Shown piece by piece: positions 1 through 11,164 of a stretch of 64,000 bases of DNA. How positions within the stretch are numbered: the first letter of the stretch is position 1; each line of letters starts with the position of its first letter. The position numbers and the translations under genes are program-made. This DNA is from Corallium rubrum (Eukaryota > Cnidaria > Anthozoa > Scleralcyonacea > Coralliidae): the NCBI GenBank assembly GCA_964035015.1, contig OZ036008.1, forward strand, positions 5,161,004-5,225,003. Direction: 5' to 3'. The notes under the pieces are model-generated. The model made no database searches and had not been told where the DNA came from. It saw only the letters and a list, made by a program, of their open reading frames with translations.

Positions 1-653
1 TCACGGTTTCGGACGCCATTTTGTTTGGGGGGCAAACAAACCCGGTTGCTAGGTAACTACGCATATTATTCCTTGTTGAATGTTGTCTGATTCTACAATT
101 CCATGTGTTTAAACGCTGTTTTTTACCTGAAAATCTGAAAGATATCCGTTCATACCTCTCGAGGAATTTTCTCTAAGTTTGGAAAGGTACGTAGTAGTCT
201 TTTGTTACGACAAAAACAAAGTTTAATGTGATTTACACTTGATTAGCGAACCTTGGTCCTTGAATCTCTTGAATTCTGATGTTGCCGCCGAGGTTGCCGC
301 TTATATATACTTCAAATTGAATGTAAAATTTCACAACTGCTTTATTATATTAGCATATTAAGAAGACATTTTCGGTTTTCCTAAACTTTCTTTCTAGATT
401 TGTGAAATATCGTTCAAAATACAACTATTTTACGGTATCTTCTGGAGATTTAGATGGGTCGTGGAGACAAGTGTTGTGTTGGTGGTTGTGATAAAACAGT
501 ATGAATGGATATCTTTCAGATTTTCAGGTAAAAAACAGCGTTTAAACACATGGAATTGTAGAATCTGACAACATTTAACAAGGAATAATATGCGTAGTTA
601 CCTAGCAACCGGGTTTGTTTGCCCCCCAAACAAAATGGCGTCCGAAACCGTGA
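1..653. mobile_element. Inverted-repeat DNA element (left end at window edge)
   Basis: Bases 1 to about 155 are the reverse complement of about 499-653 with few mismatches, so the segment is a terminal-inverted-repeat element of at least 653 bp. The ends read TCACGGTTTCGGACGCC and GGCGTCCGAAACCGTGA. The left arm begins at the first base of the window, so it may extend further left and its target duplication cannot be read. The unique middle (156-498) has no long ORF, but holds a short THAP-like start described separately. A non-autonomous derivative of a cut-and-paste transposon is the likely reading; the superfamily is not determined. Confidence 0.8.
454..504 (+). pseudogene. THAP-like zinc-finger start, cut off by the inverted repeat
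   Basis: An ATG opens a 16-codon frame reading MGRGDKCCVGGCDKTV and then TGA. The spacing C-C-V-x-G-C matches the start of THAP (C2CH) DNA-binding domains, found in P-element-type transposases and in host genes. The stop codon lies in the right inverted repeat, which starts at about 499, so the frame ends exactly where the repeat begins. It is probably a remnant first coding exon of the parent transposase. The similarity covers only about 12 residues and is a weak call. Confidence 0.35.
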
Positions 654-1150
654 AAGGGTCTATTTCTACAACTGACAACAAACTGTGTTTTTTGGTAGGA
701 GATTTCACAGTTGTTTTCTTCTATCTTTAGGTGTATATTGCCAATATTGGTGTGGGTTGACTGGGTTCATTGTGTTTGTGCTGATCAGCATTCTGATCAG
801 GATCAGACGCTACTATACTATCTGCGTGCGTGTGTGTATTTTGACTTATACAAATTCTGCAAAATAATCTGATGGGCTCAATGGTACATTGCTCTATAAT
901 TTTATTATAGCTCTAGATTTGTCAAAACATATTAAGCACTTGCATTGGCAGTTTTGCCACAGCATTAGAGCAAGAGACATGATTATTTAATATTTGTATA
1001 TTAATTGTCATATCAAGTCAAGCGATAAGTTATAGTAACTTGTAGTTTTCAATTATATAATTAAAAAATATAGAAGAGATGTGTAAGTACTCTGGCTATT
1101 GTAATTAATTTTACATTTTTGGACTTCTCAGTCTTCTTCACAGGTAATTC
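654..1150. other. No recognisable gene
   Basis: AT-rich sequence with only short frames (one of 60 codons at 685-867 lacking any recognisable motif). I see no repeat, RNA gene or splice-bounded exon here. Confidence 0.5.
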
Positions 1151-1179
1151 TGTGGGCTCTTATGGTGAAAAGGTGAGAA

Positions 1180-1545
1180 AAAATTGGATGGAGTGGGCAA
1201 TCTTAGGTGGAGTGGGCAATCTTGGGTGAAGTGGGCAATCTGGTGGAGTGGGCAATCTCGAGTGGAGTGGGCAATCTTGGGTGAAGTGGGCAATCTCAGG
1301 TGGAGTAGCAATCTCGGGTGGAGTGGAGTGGGTAATCTTGGGTGGAGTGGACCATTTTGGGTGGAGTGGGTAATCTTGGGTGGAGTGGGCAATTTTGGGT
1401 GGAGTGGGCAATCCCAGGTGGAGTGGGAAATCTTGGATGGAGTGGGCAATCTTGGGTGGTGTGGGTAATCTTGGGTAGAGGGGACAGTCTTGAGTGGTGT
1501 GAGCAATCTTGGGTGGTGTGGGTAATCTTGGGTGGAGTGGGCAAG
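1180..1545 (+). repeat. 19-bp minisatellite, GGTGGAGTGGGCAATCTTG type
   Basis: About 19 imperfect copies of a 19-bp unit centred on GAGTGGGCAATCTTGGGTG. All frames are open because the unit lacks stops, which produces spurious proline- or tryptophan-rich ORFs on both strands. The array is followed at 1,547-1,630 by a unique flank (GACTGCAGATATTTGCCTGT and onward) that recurs beside a second copy of the same minisatellite at 28.6-28.9 kb. Array and flank are therefore one dispersed repeat family. Confidence 0.9.
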
Positions 1546-1632
1546 AAGGGTGTCGCATTGGTCACGGACTGCAGATATTTGCCTGTGGAGTAGGCTAAAG
1601 GCTTTGTCCCTTTCGAGGCAGCACTCACTTGC
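1546..1632 (+). repeat. Conserved flank of the 19-bp minisatellite family
   Basis: About 85 bp after the array, including ACTGCAGATATTTGCCTGT and TTTCGAGGCAGCACT, are nearly identical to 28,789-28,873. This shared unique sequence shows that both minisatellites belong to the same mobile or duplicated repeat and are not independent expansions. Confidence 0.8.
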
Positions 1633-1645
1633 GGTAGTAACTTCT

Positions 1646-1836
1646 AGTTATAGAATATTTACAAGTGATATTTATAAGCTAAGGCTAATTAAAAATACAG
1701 AGGTATGACTCATCTAATGGATTTGTTACCTGGCGTACCTGGCGTAACACCTAACAAATCCATTAGATGAGTCATACCTCTGTATTTTTAATTAGCCTTA
1801 GCATATAAATATCACTTGTAAATATTCTATAATTAC
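1646..1836. mobile_element. Near-perfect palindromic hairpin element
   Basis: Arms of about 85 bp (1,646-1,729 and 1,748-1,836) are reverse complements around a short loop containing a doubled ACCTGGCGT. The outer ends read GTTATAGAATATTTACAAG and its complement. No coding content. It fits a small foldback or MITE-type insertion; no target duplication is obvious. Confidence 0.75.
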
Positions 1837-1907
1837 TCGTACTGAAGATGGCATAAGCTTTGCCGAAACATGTATACCATTTGTCGTTTTATTTGAAATT
1901 TATTTTA

Positions 1908-1910
1908 ATA

Positions 1911-1981
<71 letters not shown>

Positions 1982-1982
1982 T
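1908..1982 (+). repeat. (TAA)n microsatellite
   Basis: About 24 uninterrupted copies of ATA/TAA followed by a T-run and further AT-rich sequence to about 2,165. It gives an artefactual poly-isoleucine frame. Confidence 0.95.
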
Positions 1983-2169
1983 TATTTTTTTTTAAATAAT
2001 AATAATAATTTTATTAAAACAATCTTCTTTACAGCATACTATTTACAATTTTACCCAACTTTAAAATTATGTAGACTAACTGTTATATTGTATATAAAAA
2101 TAAATTATAATTACACTATTACATTTTAAAAATGAATAAAAAAATAAAATAATAATAATAATTAAAAAT

Positions 2170-3103
2170 TTACGTATAAGATAACCGACTTTCTGCAATA
2201 CTAAGTTCAATGTTTGTGTTCGGACTTCGATGTGATGATGCTCTCGAGCCTCTGATACATGAAATAGCCGACCTAAGTAGAGCAAATGAGAGGGAGCATC
2301 GCATCCAGGCTAGAGTAGTGCCGTATTCAGTTTTTCGTTTCATGGCCAATAGTTCGGCTGACCGTTTGTACGCTATCGTTGTTTCTTTACTGAGTCCTCC
2401 TGTTGTTGCAAAAACCAAAGGTGTAAAGGAGGCATGCTCGACTTCTCTAATCCTGTCGCCGTATTCTCTCTTCTCTGCTTGTTCCTGTCTTCGGAATAAA
2501 GCAGCAATGCTTGTGTTGCGATAGCTTGGCGTGTTCGGATGATACACCCTCACGTCAAAAAATGCGCTTTGCTGTCGACACCAAAAGCCTTTTGCTTTGA
2601 TATCCGCCCTGGCTTCCTCTTGCCGATTTACTGTTTGGGGAAGGATGTTCTCACCAGATAGAGGTTGTAGTTGCGGTTCTTTTTCTGTCTCAGTGCAAAC
2701 TTCATTCAGCCAATCAGCAGTCAAATCTCAAATTTCATTGTGACGAACAATGGTCATTCCTCCATGGGGACAGATCATGGCATGATCAGTCGAAAAACTC
2801 GCACCACATACGCAATGGTGGGCAAGGTTTTTCAACTGCCATCCATATCTGAGGCTAAGGGCATCACGAAACTCGCCCTCGTTTAAGTTGAAACCCTGAT
2901 CCTTCAATGGTAGTGTAGTTAACCACGACGATGAACCTTTTTCGTTGACTGAGTAAATCCATTACTCGTTGCTTCGTTGTTGGCAGGCTTTCTCTGACTT
3001 GTGTAGCCACACTCTCATGGTATTGATTCTTCTGTCGACGCAGATTTTCTTTTATGTCTTGTAGCTGTGGCTTTCTGTATGATTCTGTCTGGTCAATAAT
3101 CAT
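2170..3103 (-). pseudogene. C-terminal CCHC and nuclease-like part of the same retrotransposon
   Basis: Two overlapping open blocks. The first has a basic helical linker (ESYRKPQLQDIKENLRRQ). The second region, read across a stop and indel near 2,724-2,886, shows CVCGASFSTDHAMICPHGG and RHNE, a Cys/His cluster with RHN. It is followed by ARADIKAKGFW and FFDVRV, which could supply the acidic and lysine residues of a PD-(D/E)XK fold, and a C-terminal helical stretch (LLRSAISCIRGSR). The nuclease assignment is inferred from motif order. Confidence 0.6.
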
Positions 3104-3147
3104 CTCTTTCAGAGGTTAAGCAATCTTCTTAGACGCATCAAATTGAA

Positions 3148-3562
<415 letters not shown>

Positions 3563-3893
3563 AGGACTGGGGGCTAATCATCCTTACTTGCAGCCAGTGG
3601 CTGAATTGCAAAGGACGCAGATCAACGTGGCCGTGTCGAGGCATATCAAGGCGCTCGAAGCAGCCGCCAACGACATAGTTCAGACCACGGATCACAGCTG
3701 AGATGTTAGGTGTTGAATGTTTGCAGATTCAGTTGGATTCACAATGTTTAGTCCCCCACAGCTGAGATGTTAGGTGTAGAATGTTTGCAGATTCAGCTGG
3801 ATTCACAATGTTTAGTCCCCCATAGCGTGTCGGTAAGGAGAGTAATTTGAATGTTTGCAGATTCATTTGGATTCAAATTGAATGTTTGCAGAT

Positions 3894-4430
3894 TCAGTTA
3901 GATTCACAATGTTTAGTCCCATAGCGTGTTTGTAAGGAGAGTAATTTCTTTTCTTCGAGAGAACATTGTCCTCTGCCAGTAAGGGCTGGGATGAGCTTCT
4001 CATTTATGGCATCTTCTATTGGCTGGAATAATTTCCCAACGTCTTCAACTGTTCGCATAATATATTGCCATTTTCTCACGATAACATGAGAAAAGGCAGC
4101 ATACGCTGCGTGTGGGTACATTTCGGCTATTTTAGCAAGAGCTAAAATTTCTTCTGCCCATTCTTCTACTTTCTTCGTTACATGTTCCTCCACAAAGGTA
4201 GTTGTGCCGAGAGCTGCGCCGAGTATCTCCTTACCTTCAATTGTTATTTCGATACCAGACCCTTCAAACATTTCTGTGGCCTCTTCACTAAGTTCCGGTT
4301 TAACTACCAGTGTGGTTTTACTGGCATTCGGAAAGTATTCAAATCCTGAACCCACAGCTGTGAGGTTTTGCCACCAACTTTTTAGTGCTCGCAGTCTTCC
4401 TGCTGCAGTAGAGTCGTCTGCAAACCACAT
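3894..4430 (-). pseudogene. Reverse transcriptase fragment (catalytic FADD and thumb)
   Basis: This continues the RT block. It starts at MWFADDSTAAG, which holds the two catalytic aspartates, and runs through a helical thumb-like region ending near LSLQTRYG. It then leaves frame in a stretch of about 60-100-bp direct repeats (3,720-3,920, repeated TGAATGTTTGCAGATTCA) created by local duplication. Confidence 0.75.
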
Positions 4431-4461
4431 GCACCTGCTTTGCGTCTGGTTCTTCTCGTCT

Positions 4462-5268
4462 TCATCTTGTGATCAACGGAGTAATAGCTAGAGCATACAT
4501 GGCCATCGCTAATGGGTCACCTTGTGCGATGCCTTCCATAGATGAGATTTCTCCTCCACCAGTAACAAACAGTCTAATTGGTTTGGTATAGGTGTTGTTG
4601 AGCACAGTGGACATAGCAGGACATATCACTTTGATGTTATGGAGAGCAGCTTCACGGTTTATGGTATTAAAAGCATTTGTGGCATCTACCAATAGTATAG
4701 CTTCGGTTTCTTTCAGAGCTTCAATTTCCTTCATTGCATGAATAGCAGCTTCACACCCTGCTTCGTGCCCAGCACATGTCTGAAGGCACCCCGCAGCTGA
4801 TTTGACATCTTCACCGATTACTTTAAGGATAGATTTTGCTATTATCCGTCTAGGAACTTCTCCAATCCCAATTGGTCGTACTCCTGGATCTTCATCCAGT
4901 GGGATTAAGCGACATGCAACGAATGCTGATATTCCATCGGGATGAACGGGTGTTGTACACAAACGTCGTGCCACTCCAGCCATAGCATTACACAGATCCA
5001 CAGAAGCGCTTTTAAACGATGAACAGAACCGTCGCCACGCATAGGCATCTACCCCCGATGGACCAGCAGCACCCTGTGTCCTATTCGCTGCTTGCTTGAC
5101 GCTATTTCCAGTTATCCTTTCGAAAATGATAGTATCGTGGTGGATTTCGTCGCTTTCTGGTTCTGGGAGAAGCGTTTCTGGTGGTGGAATCTTTCCTTCG
5201 GGATGTTTCTGTATTAAGATGTCGTGGGTGGTTTGCCAGTTGGTATCACCATTTTCATCAGTTTCCAT
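4462..5268 (-). pseudogene. Reverse transcriptase fragment (fingers/palm)
   Basis: An open block of 268 codons carrying the typical RT order: a QGAAGPSG motif, RLIPLDEDPGVRPIGIGEV, the palm aspartate in LLVDATNAFNTINR, and EGIAQGDPLAM. The catalytic double aspartate is in the next block (WFADDS at about 4,416-4,430), in a shifted frame, so the RT is split by an indel near 4,445-4,465. This belongs to the decayed retrotransposon at 2.2-5.8 kb and is not a host gene. Confidence 0.8.
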
Positions 5269-5797
5269 GGGTATCAGTTCTTCAGTAGATATAAGACCTC
5301 CTCTTTCGGCGTTAGAAATTAACCGCGAACGGCTTGACGAACTTTCCCCTGCATCATGAGGCGGCTAAAACCTCGAGCAATCTTCTCCAACTCAACATTT
5401 CTATGTGTGTTTGATGTGAGATGTTTTTGAATACATTTCCCTTCATGAAGAAGCGCTTCAACATTCCCTTGTGACCAAAGCTTCATCCTCCTTTCCAAAT
5501 GAATGACATGTTCCTTTGTCTTACTTTTGGCATGTGGTTTTTGTAACAATAGACACTGCATGACAGAGCAGGCTTTTAAGGCAACGCGTTCGAATGCATT
5601 AGCATCTGCATACGATTGATATAACCGTGCCAACTCTTGTACGAAAGATTTACCACCTTTTCCAGACGGTATCAAGAAAACATTGCGCTTCCAATGAACA
5701 ATCTCTTCATGTGCTTTATCTATCCTTTGACAGAAGACACTTCCATGTACTTCATCCCATCGAAAATCGCTCTCATCGGGTAAAGAACTGCTCTTTG

Positions 5798-6405
5798 GGA
5801 ATCATATTAGAGCCTTAGAGGAGAATATTAATCTATTGTTTTGCCAGGGGCTATTGAATATATTCCCCTAAAAGAACAAAGGAAAAGGAACATAATAATA
5901 ATAATAATAATCTCAAATATCACTTAGATCACAGCCATCAATCCTCCGAGGCTCCGAAGCGCAGTCGAGGATCGGAACCAATGACGAGTATTGAGAGCAC
6001 TGCAGCCTCGAGGATACGAAATGGCTTCTCAAATTCATTAAATATTCATGAGGTCTCAGTCCAATCAGGCACCGTCAAATCAGTCATCTGACCTATCTGG
6101 ATATAGGCCAGGGGAAGTTCAATATTCATTAAAATTCCTGATGAACGATTGAACGCAATCAACATTCCACGACAACAATAGGCAAATAACATATATTTAT
6201 TTTTCACATGGCGAGGTTGAGATTTCATAAGATAAGAAGTGGTGCGGGGGATATTAGACAGGAAGATTAGAGGAGAATATAGCGAGGAATGATAGAGGGG
6301 AATCATATTAGAGCCTTTGAGGGGAATATTAGAGGAGAATATTAATCTATTGTTTTGCCCGGGGCTATTGAATATATTCCCCTAAAAGAACAAAGGAAAC
6401 CGAGC
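5798..6405. repeat. AT-rich interval bounded by ~95-bp direct repeats
   Basis: GGGAATCATATTAGAGCC through CCCCTAAAAGAACAAAGG occurs at about 5,798-5,882 and again, slightly longer, at about 6,300-6,400. Between them are a short (AAT)n and GAGG-rich sequence but no gene. It could be an old tandem duplication or a pair of element ends; no coding potential is seen. Confidence 0.6.
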
Positions 6406-6596
6406 TTCGCCCTTGGTAAATAAATCACATATCCCCTCGTGGCCTCAAAATAACCTATACTTAGCATATTCACTGTACCTAGAAATTGCGTTCTCAATAC
6501 ATGCAGTACTTAGAACCAAATATGTATAGGATAAAGCCCGAGAACGAGGGATTAATGCTATATAAATATAATATAAGACCCTTAGTATAGTAATTT

Positions 6597-6599
<3 letters not shown>

Positions 6600-6645
<46 letters not shown>
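6600..6645. repeat. (TA)n microsatellite
   Basis: About 21 TA dinucleotides. The same dinucleotide recurs at 10,128-10,150, 17,704-17,762, 17,958-17,997, 18,033-18,068, 30,806-30,838, 31,643-31,700, 49,300-49,355, 51,136-51,186 and 51,677-51,752. Confidence 0.95.
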
Positions 6646-6646
<1 letters not shown>

Positions 6647-7019
6647 ATATGTAATGAATATATAGTATAAGTAGCTCTACATCTGGGTGAATAGTGCTTT
6701 TCACGCAATCTGATTGGTTCCTCTAGCTCGGGATATCCTGCACTATTCACCTGGGAAAAACAAAATGGCGGCCAGTTTTGCTTTGTTTACCGAAGCAATG
6801 ATGTAGGAGACTAACGAGAAAAGTCAACAAAATTAAGTAGAAGAGTGTCCACAGGTATGTTTCTTTACAATTTTCTAGCCATAAATTTATTCAAAAGTTG
6901 TAAAAACTGTTTTGTCAACAAATATCGATTACGCCAAGTTGCTAGTCTTGCTGGCGACTGTGTCAAGACACATGCAGGTTGTATGAAAGTACCAAAAATA
7001 TAAGAATGTTAAACTTAAT

Positions 7020-7335
7020 TGTCAGTTGTTTGCTGTACAAGCTGTGTTAGTTAGTAATACTCAGAAAAACTCTGAGCTCTAAGCGGAACTCGAACCCACA
7101 ACCTTCTGAATGCTAGCCAGACGAAATAACCATTGAGCCACTAGAACTCAGATAGCGGAGCAAGGTTAATTAAGGTACTTATACCGCTCGGTTACAAGTA
7201 CTTGTTGGTCTACAAGTCGCGTTGTAACAGTAAGTTTCAGTAAGGTTATGGGTTCGAGTCCCGCTTAGAGCTCAGAGTTTTTCTGAGTATTACTAACTAA
7301 CACAGCTTGTACAGCAAACAACTGACAATCATTAC
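7020..7335. mobile_element. tRNA-related SINE pair in inverted orientation
   Basis: The segments at about 7,020-7,100 and 7,255-7,335 are reverse complements (CTGTACAAGCTGTGTTAGTT; CAGAGTTTTTCTGAGTATT). Read on the minus strand, the left unit has a tRNA-like region: an A-box-like TGGCTCAATGGTTA and a B-box-like GGTTCGAGTTCC. The right unit keeps a B-box (GGTTCGAGTCCC) but little of the A-box. This fits two tRNA-derived SINE copies tail to tail, not functional tRNA genes. Confidence 0.65.
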
Positions 7336-7919
7336 TAACATCAAGCTGCAATTTCTGAAACTAACTAATGTTAAACTTGTTATTTCATTTATGAGGTATA
7401 TGCTAAAACAAGTGTCCGTGAATAGTGTGGATATTCACCTCCACTTCGGTGAATAATTGTTAAATATATGCAATAATTACAAGGGAACTATTAATTATAA
7501 ATTATTTATTAATAAAAACTAATGGCTAAAATATTAATAAAAATATTAAATATTAAAAAGTTTAGAAGTAATAGAGAATTGGGTTGAGAAACGAGGCCGT
7601 AAGGCCGAGTTTCTTAAAGTGCTTTTAAACCCAAATATGATATTACTGATATGGATTCTATTTAATGTGTATAGTTGAATGCCAAAATATTTTTTGATTT
7701 GAATTTTTATTTGTTGTTATAATGAGGTTTGTATTTTCAAAATGGTAAATGCGGATGACGTCTATGTAGGCATAATTTGCATTTATAAAATAACATTTTG
7801 AAAACAAGCGCGGCGATTGGTTGAAAGCCGTATTTCTATAACTTTATGGAAACACGGCAAGGCCCACGCCATTTAATACACCATCATTACGGTGTAGGAT
7901 ACGCCATTATACGCCATTA

Positions 7920-8548
7920 TGAAGAGTAAGGAGAATTTACGCTTTGATGCAGTGACGGAAGTACCATCACAGCAAATGGAGAGCTCACGTCCGAACTAGA
8001 CTGCCGTATCGGTAAGGCTGCAGGTGCATTCAACCAGTTAATACCAGTTATGAAGAACAAGTCAGTCACTCTTACGACAAAGATGAAAATATTCCAAGCT
8101 GTAGTTACCACCACGCTCCTGTATGGAGCAGAGGCCTGGAATACAACAACAAGGGAAGAACAACGCGTGGCGTCTTTCTACAACAGATGCTTGCGCAGAA
8201 TCGTAGGAATCTCCTGGAAGGACCGGGTATCCAATGAAGAACTGTTCCAGCGTACAGGACAGCCCCCTCTCTTAACAATACTGCGTAGGAAGCGCCTTAC
8301 TTGGTTTGGACACGTGGTACGAATGCAACCTACTATGAACGCATCGCGACTAATGTTTTGGGCCCCCCTTGGTTCAAGACGGAGGGGAAGGCAAAGGATG
8401 AGATGGAAGGACTGCGTGGTACGAGACCTCGCCGAGCACTCCCTTCAATTCGAAGAAGCAATTAACTTAGCCAAAGACAGAGACCGCTGGGCAAAATTTG
8501 TGACAGCGCTATGTGGGTAACCACGACAGCAAAAAATGATATGATGAT
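7920..8548 (+). mobile_element. RTE-like LINE 3' fragment (C-terminus of RT ORF)
   Basis: An open plus-strand frame from about 7,950 to 8,520 encodes the post-palm part of a LINE RT: ELDCRIGKAAGAF, KMKIFQAVVTTTLLYGAEAW, LRRIVGISW, and the C-terminal RRKRLTWFGHVVRM and RRGRQRMRW motifs. It ends in a stop at 8,518-8,520, followed by a short tail with ATGATATGATGAT, typical of RTE-type elements. The catalytic palm is missing, so this is a 5'-truncated dead copy inside the foldback element. Confidence 0.8.
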
Positions 8549-8705
8549 ACCTATTTTTGACAGGTTATTTTATAAAGGAAATAGAAAACATCGAAATAGC
8601 GTGGAAACACTCGCCTTGCGGGCTCGTGTTCCCACTACAATTTCTCGTTCTCCCAAACTTCCACTCGTGTTTCTATTTAACAAATAGATTCCATTTTGCC
8701 GTTGT

Positions 8706-8836
8706 CTGTTCAGTTATAGATGCACAGGTGACGTCAACGTGGTAAGAACAAAAAAGTGGCCCACGAGACGCAGTCGAGTGGGTCACTGATGTTCTTACCA
8801 CGTTGTTACGTCTTCTGTGCATCTATAACTGAACAG
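8706..8836. repeat. Palindrome within the foldback element
   Basis: CTGTTCAGTTATAGATGCAC ... GTGGTAAGAAC at 8,706-8,750 is complementary to 8,792-8,836. The loop is rich in CGAGTGGGTCAC-type sequence. Surrounding CGTGTTTCTATAACTC-like sequence recurs at 9,000-9,060, 13,090-13,260 and 14,085-14,110, marking a shared MITE family. Confidence 0.7.
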
Positions 8837-9400
8837 AAAACAAAAAAATGGAATCTATTTGTTTTATACAATACAAAAATTTAAAAGTCTTGACGGATTT
8901 TGGGGCACGAACAAAGAAAAAAGCAAGTCAGCTGACGTGCTCTGACGTGATCCATGTGTCTGTCCTTTAATAGATCATGGGCAACAACCAATGAAAACAC
9001 GCATAGCAACCAGGGTATTGTATAAAACTCTATGGAAACACGGAAAATGTTTTCTATTTCTTAAATACAATGTTTTGTTGCACGAGAAATATTACTCAAT
9101 TCACATGTTAACGACATATATGTGAATAGTTTATTCGATATTTTATCATTTTTTCATTAAAATCTTCAAGCGTTTTTAGAATTGGAAGAAAGAAACACAA
9201 ATGCCTACATTGACGTCATCCTCATTACCATTTTGAAAATACAAACCCTATATATAACACTAAATAAAAGTTCAAGTAAAAAGATATTTTAGCATTCAAC
9301 TATTCTCGTTATATAGAATCCATATCAGTAATATCTTATTTGAGTTTATATAAGTACTTTAAACTGAAACTATAACCATGTGCTGATTGTGCACTTCCTT

Positions 9401-9755
9401 CAGGGACGTAGCCAGGGAGCCGGGGGAGCCGCGGCTCCCCCCTTTTGATATAAAACAACTGACATGCATGTAACTACAAAACTGATGCAATATGAATTGT
9501 GTCCGGAAATAAACTGTAAACCGTGTATTCAATCCACTGAGTGTATGCATTTTGAGTATCTATGTGACGTTTGCGCGTTTTGAGAATTTTATATGACGTT
9601 TTTAACCTTTAGAGTCTGTAAAATCCTCCTCCAAAAGCCAGGAAATGGCATTTCAGCGACTCTCGGTTTCAAAATTTCCCAGGGGAGCATGCCCCGGCCC
9701 CCCCTAAAAATTTTGATTTCGGCTCCCCCCTTTCAAAATCCTGGCTACGTCCCTG
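9401..9755. mobile_element. hAT-type MITE with 8-bp target duplication
   Basis: The element begins CAGGGACGTAGCCAGG and ends with its complement. It is flanked by ACTTCCTT on both sides (9,393-9,400 and 9,756-9,763). An 8-bp duplication and CAGGG ends are typical of hAT elements. The interior is G/C-rich near the ends (GGCTCCCCCC) with no usable ORF. Relatives occur at 32,605 and, degraded, near 36,290 and 50,400. Confidence 0.85.
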
Positions 9756-9984
9756 ACTTCCTTAGACGCTCAGACGTATACGGTTCAGTCGTTGATATGG
9801 TATTTCAAAAACTCATTAATAATTCATGAGGAAAACACAAAAGAAAATCATGACCGTATCGTATCTTTATATGTGATAAAGATTTCTCCTGATTTACATT
9901 TTGCTTTGATTTTCTCGGTTTAGACAAGGTTATTTTTCAAACTAACTCCGCCAATCAACTTACCAAGTGGTTCGTTTTTGAAGC

Positions 9985-10092
9985 CGTATAATAAACTCGC
10001 AGTTCGTGTTTTATCAGATATAAAAACACTCGGCTTCGGCTTCGCCTCGTGTCTTTATATCTGATAAAACACTCCTGCTCGTTTATTATACA
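9985..10092. repeat. Hairpin repeat, GTTTTATCAGATATAAA family
   Basis: TATAATAAACTCGCAG ... TATCAGATATAAAAACAC at 9,985-10,029 pairs with 10,046-10,091. The adjacent sequence CATTAATAATTCATGAGGAAA (9,813 onwards) recurs near 11,280 and 18,650, so this is part of a dispersed element, possibly the end of a foldback transposon. Confidence 0.55.
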
Positions 10093-10252
10093 GTATATAA
10101 CTACACATTACTTATAAAAATATTCATATATATATATATATATATATATATTTAATATTCTCAGGAAGCACTGCCTGCTATTTTTTATATTTAATATTTT
10201 TCGAGTTGGTTGCTGTAGACAAAACATACAAGATTATTTAATAAACGTAATA

Positions 10253-11164
10253 TTAAACGTCAATCTTAGTTTTTATTAATTCCAAGATTGCTTTTAAAGA
10301 TAGTCTGTATTTAGGAATCAAGATTATATAAAACATTGCGCTGTTAATATCGTGAAAAACAAACAAAAACAGCGACACGGAGTACAGTTTGCGATTAAAA
10401 ATGCGTGCAAACAAACACTCGTCACATGAATCATTAAGCATAACCAATCCGTCAGTTAAAAACATCGGAAAAGCAAGAAACACAAAGTTTAGCAATAAAA
10501 GAACAACTACTCGAGCAAATTTCTTCTCCATTTCCAATCTATTTCGCAAAGCTTGTCGAACGGTTTCGCTTCCTTCAGTCATGTTCTCAATCCGTGATCC
10601 AATTTTTCTTATTTCAATAAACGTTTTGACATCAACTACGATTGTCGCTAGCAAAGTTACCGCAAGAGGAATGAGGCTCCATTTGTAAATAGAAAAGTAG
10701 CAAAAAACACCGGCTGTTATAGAGAGAGTCCAAACGCAAACCACCAACACTCGTGCTCTTGGTACAGTAACAATTCTTTTGTACTTTAACGGAACGGAGA
10801 CGAGAAAAAGTCGCTCGGATGAGAGAATAAAGACAAACGCATAGGAAGATGAACTTGAAGTAGTAAAAAGGGAGAAATAAACGTCTGATAAAAACTGATC
10901 TTGCCCGGGTTCGATAAGAATTTGAGTAGAGATAATAACTGCGAGTGTTCCATTACAAAGTGAACCAAAACTCAAGCTTGCTACGAAATAGCCAGAAGGT
11001 CGGCGCAGGCTGTGTAAAGGATCAACGAAGAACAAGATTAAGATGACGGCGTTCACAAAGAAACAAAGCAAGCCAACAATCACAAACAATGGTGCGTTCC
11101 CATCAACGATCCCGAAAGCATCCCATTCACTCCGATTTGAAACAGAATTTTCGACTTCATTCAT
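10253..11164 (-). CDS. Rhodopsin-like G-protein-coupled receptor, single exon
   Basis: A 303-residue intronless protein with seven hydrophobic segments at about 25-47, 59-80, 95-117, 137-158, 162-184, 218-240 and 261-283. It should be a plasma-membrane receptor coupling an unknown ligand to G proteins. Family marks are a SER at the end of helix 3 (in place of E/DRY), a Trp in helix 4 (VCVWTLS), a long basic third cytoplasmic loop (185-217), and DINSAMFYIILIPKYR at helix 7, a divergent NPxxY region. The N-terminus has N-glycosylation sites but no signal peptide, as is usual for this class. The first Met precedes the first helix by 24 residues and is a sensible start. A paralogue lies 4 kb away on the same strand, so this is a local duplication. 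The ligand is not predictable; it resembles the large lineage-specific class A receptor sets of cnidarians. Confidence 0.85.
   Translation of the reverse strand: MNEVENSVSNRSEWDAFGIVDGNAPLFVIVGLLCFFVNAVILILFFVDPLHSLRRPSGYFVASLSFGSLCNGTLAVIISTQILIEPGQDQFLSDVYFSLFTTSSSSSYAFVFILSSERLFLVSVPLKYKRIVTVPRARVLVVCVWTLSITAGVFCYFSIYKWSLIPLAVTLLATIVVDVKTFIEIRKIGSRIENMTEGSETVRQALRNRLEMEKKFARVVVLLLLNFVFLAFPMFLTDGLVMLNDSCDECLFARIFNRKLYSVSLFLFVFHDINSAMFYIILIPKYRLSLKAILELIKTKIDV

Larger units (their letters stand above)
7622..9350. mobile_element. Foldback element with ~165-bp arms, enclosing a LINE fragment
   Basis: The arm at 7,625-7,790 (GATATTACTGATATGGATTC through TTGTATTTTCAAAATGG to the GATGACGTC region) matches the reverse complement of 9,190-9,345 with scattered differences. 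Between the arms sit an RTE-like LINE 3' fragment (7,920-8,548) and a palindrome (8,706-8,836). The arms imply a single terminal-inverted-repeat or foldback transposon of about 1.7 kb that later received other insertions. Exact ends and target duplication were not resolved. Confidence 0.65.

Noticed and set aside
1138..1628. Pro/His/Thr-rich or Trp/Gly-rich proteins
   Set aside because: Overlapping frames of the 19-bp minisatellite on both strands.
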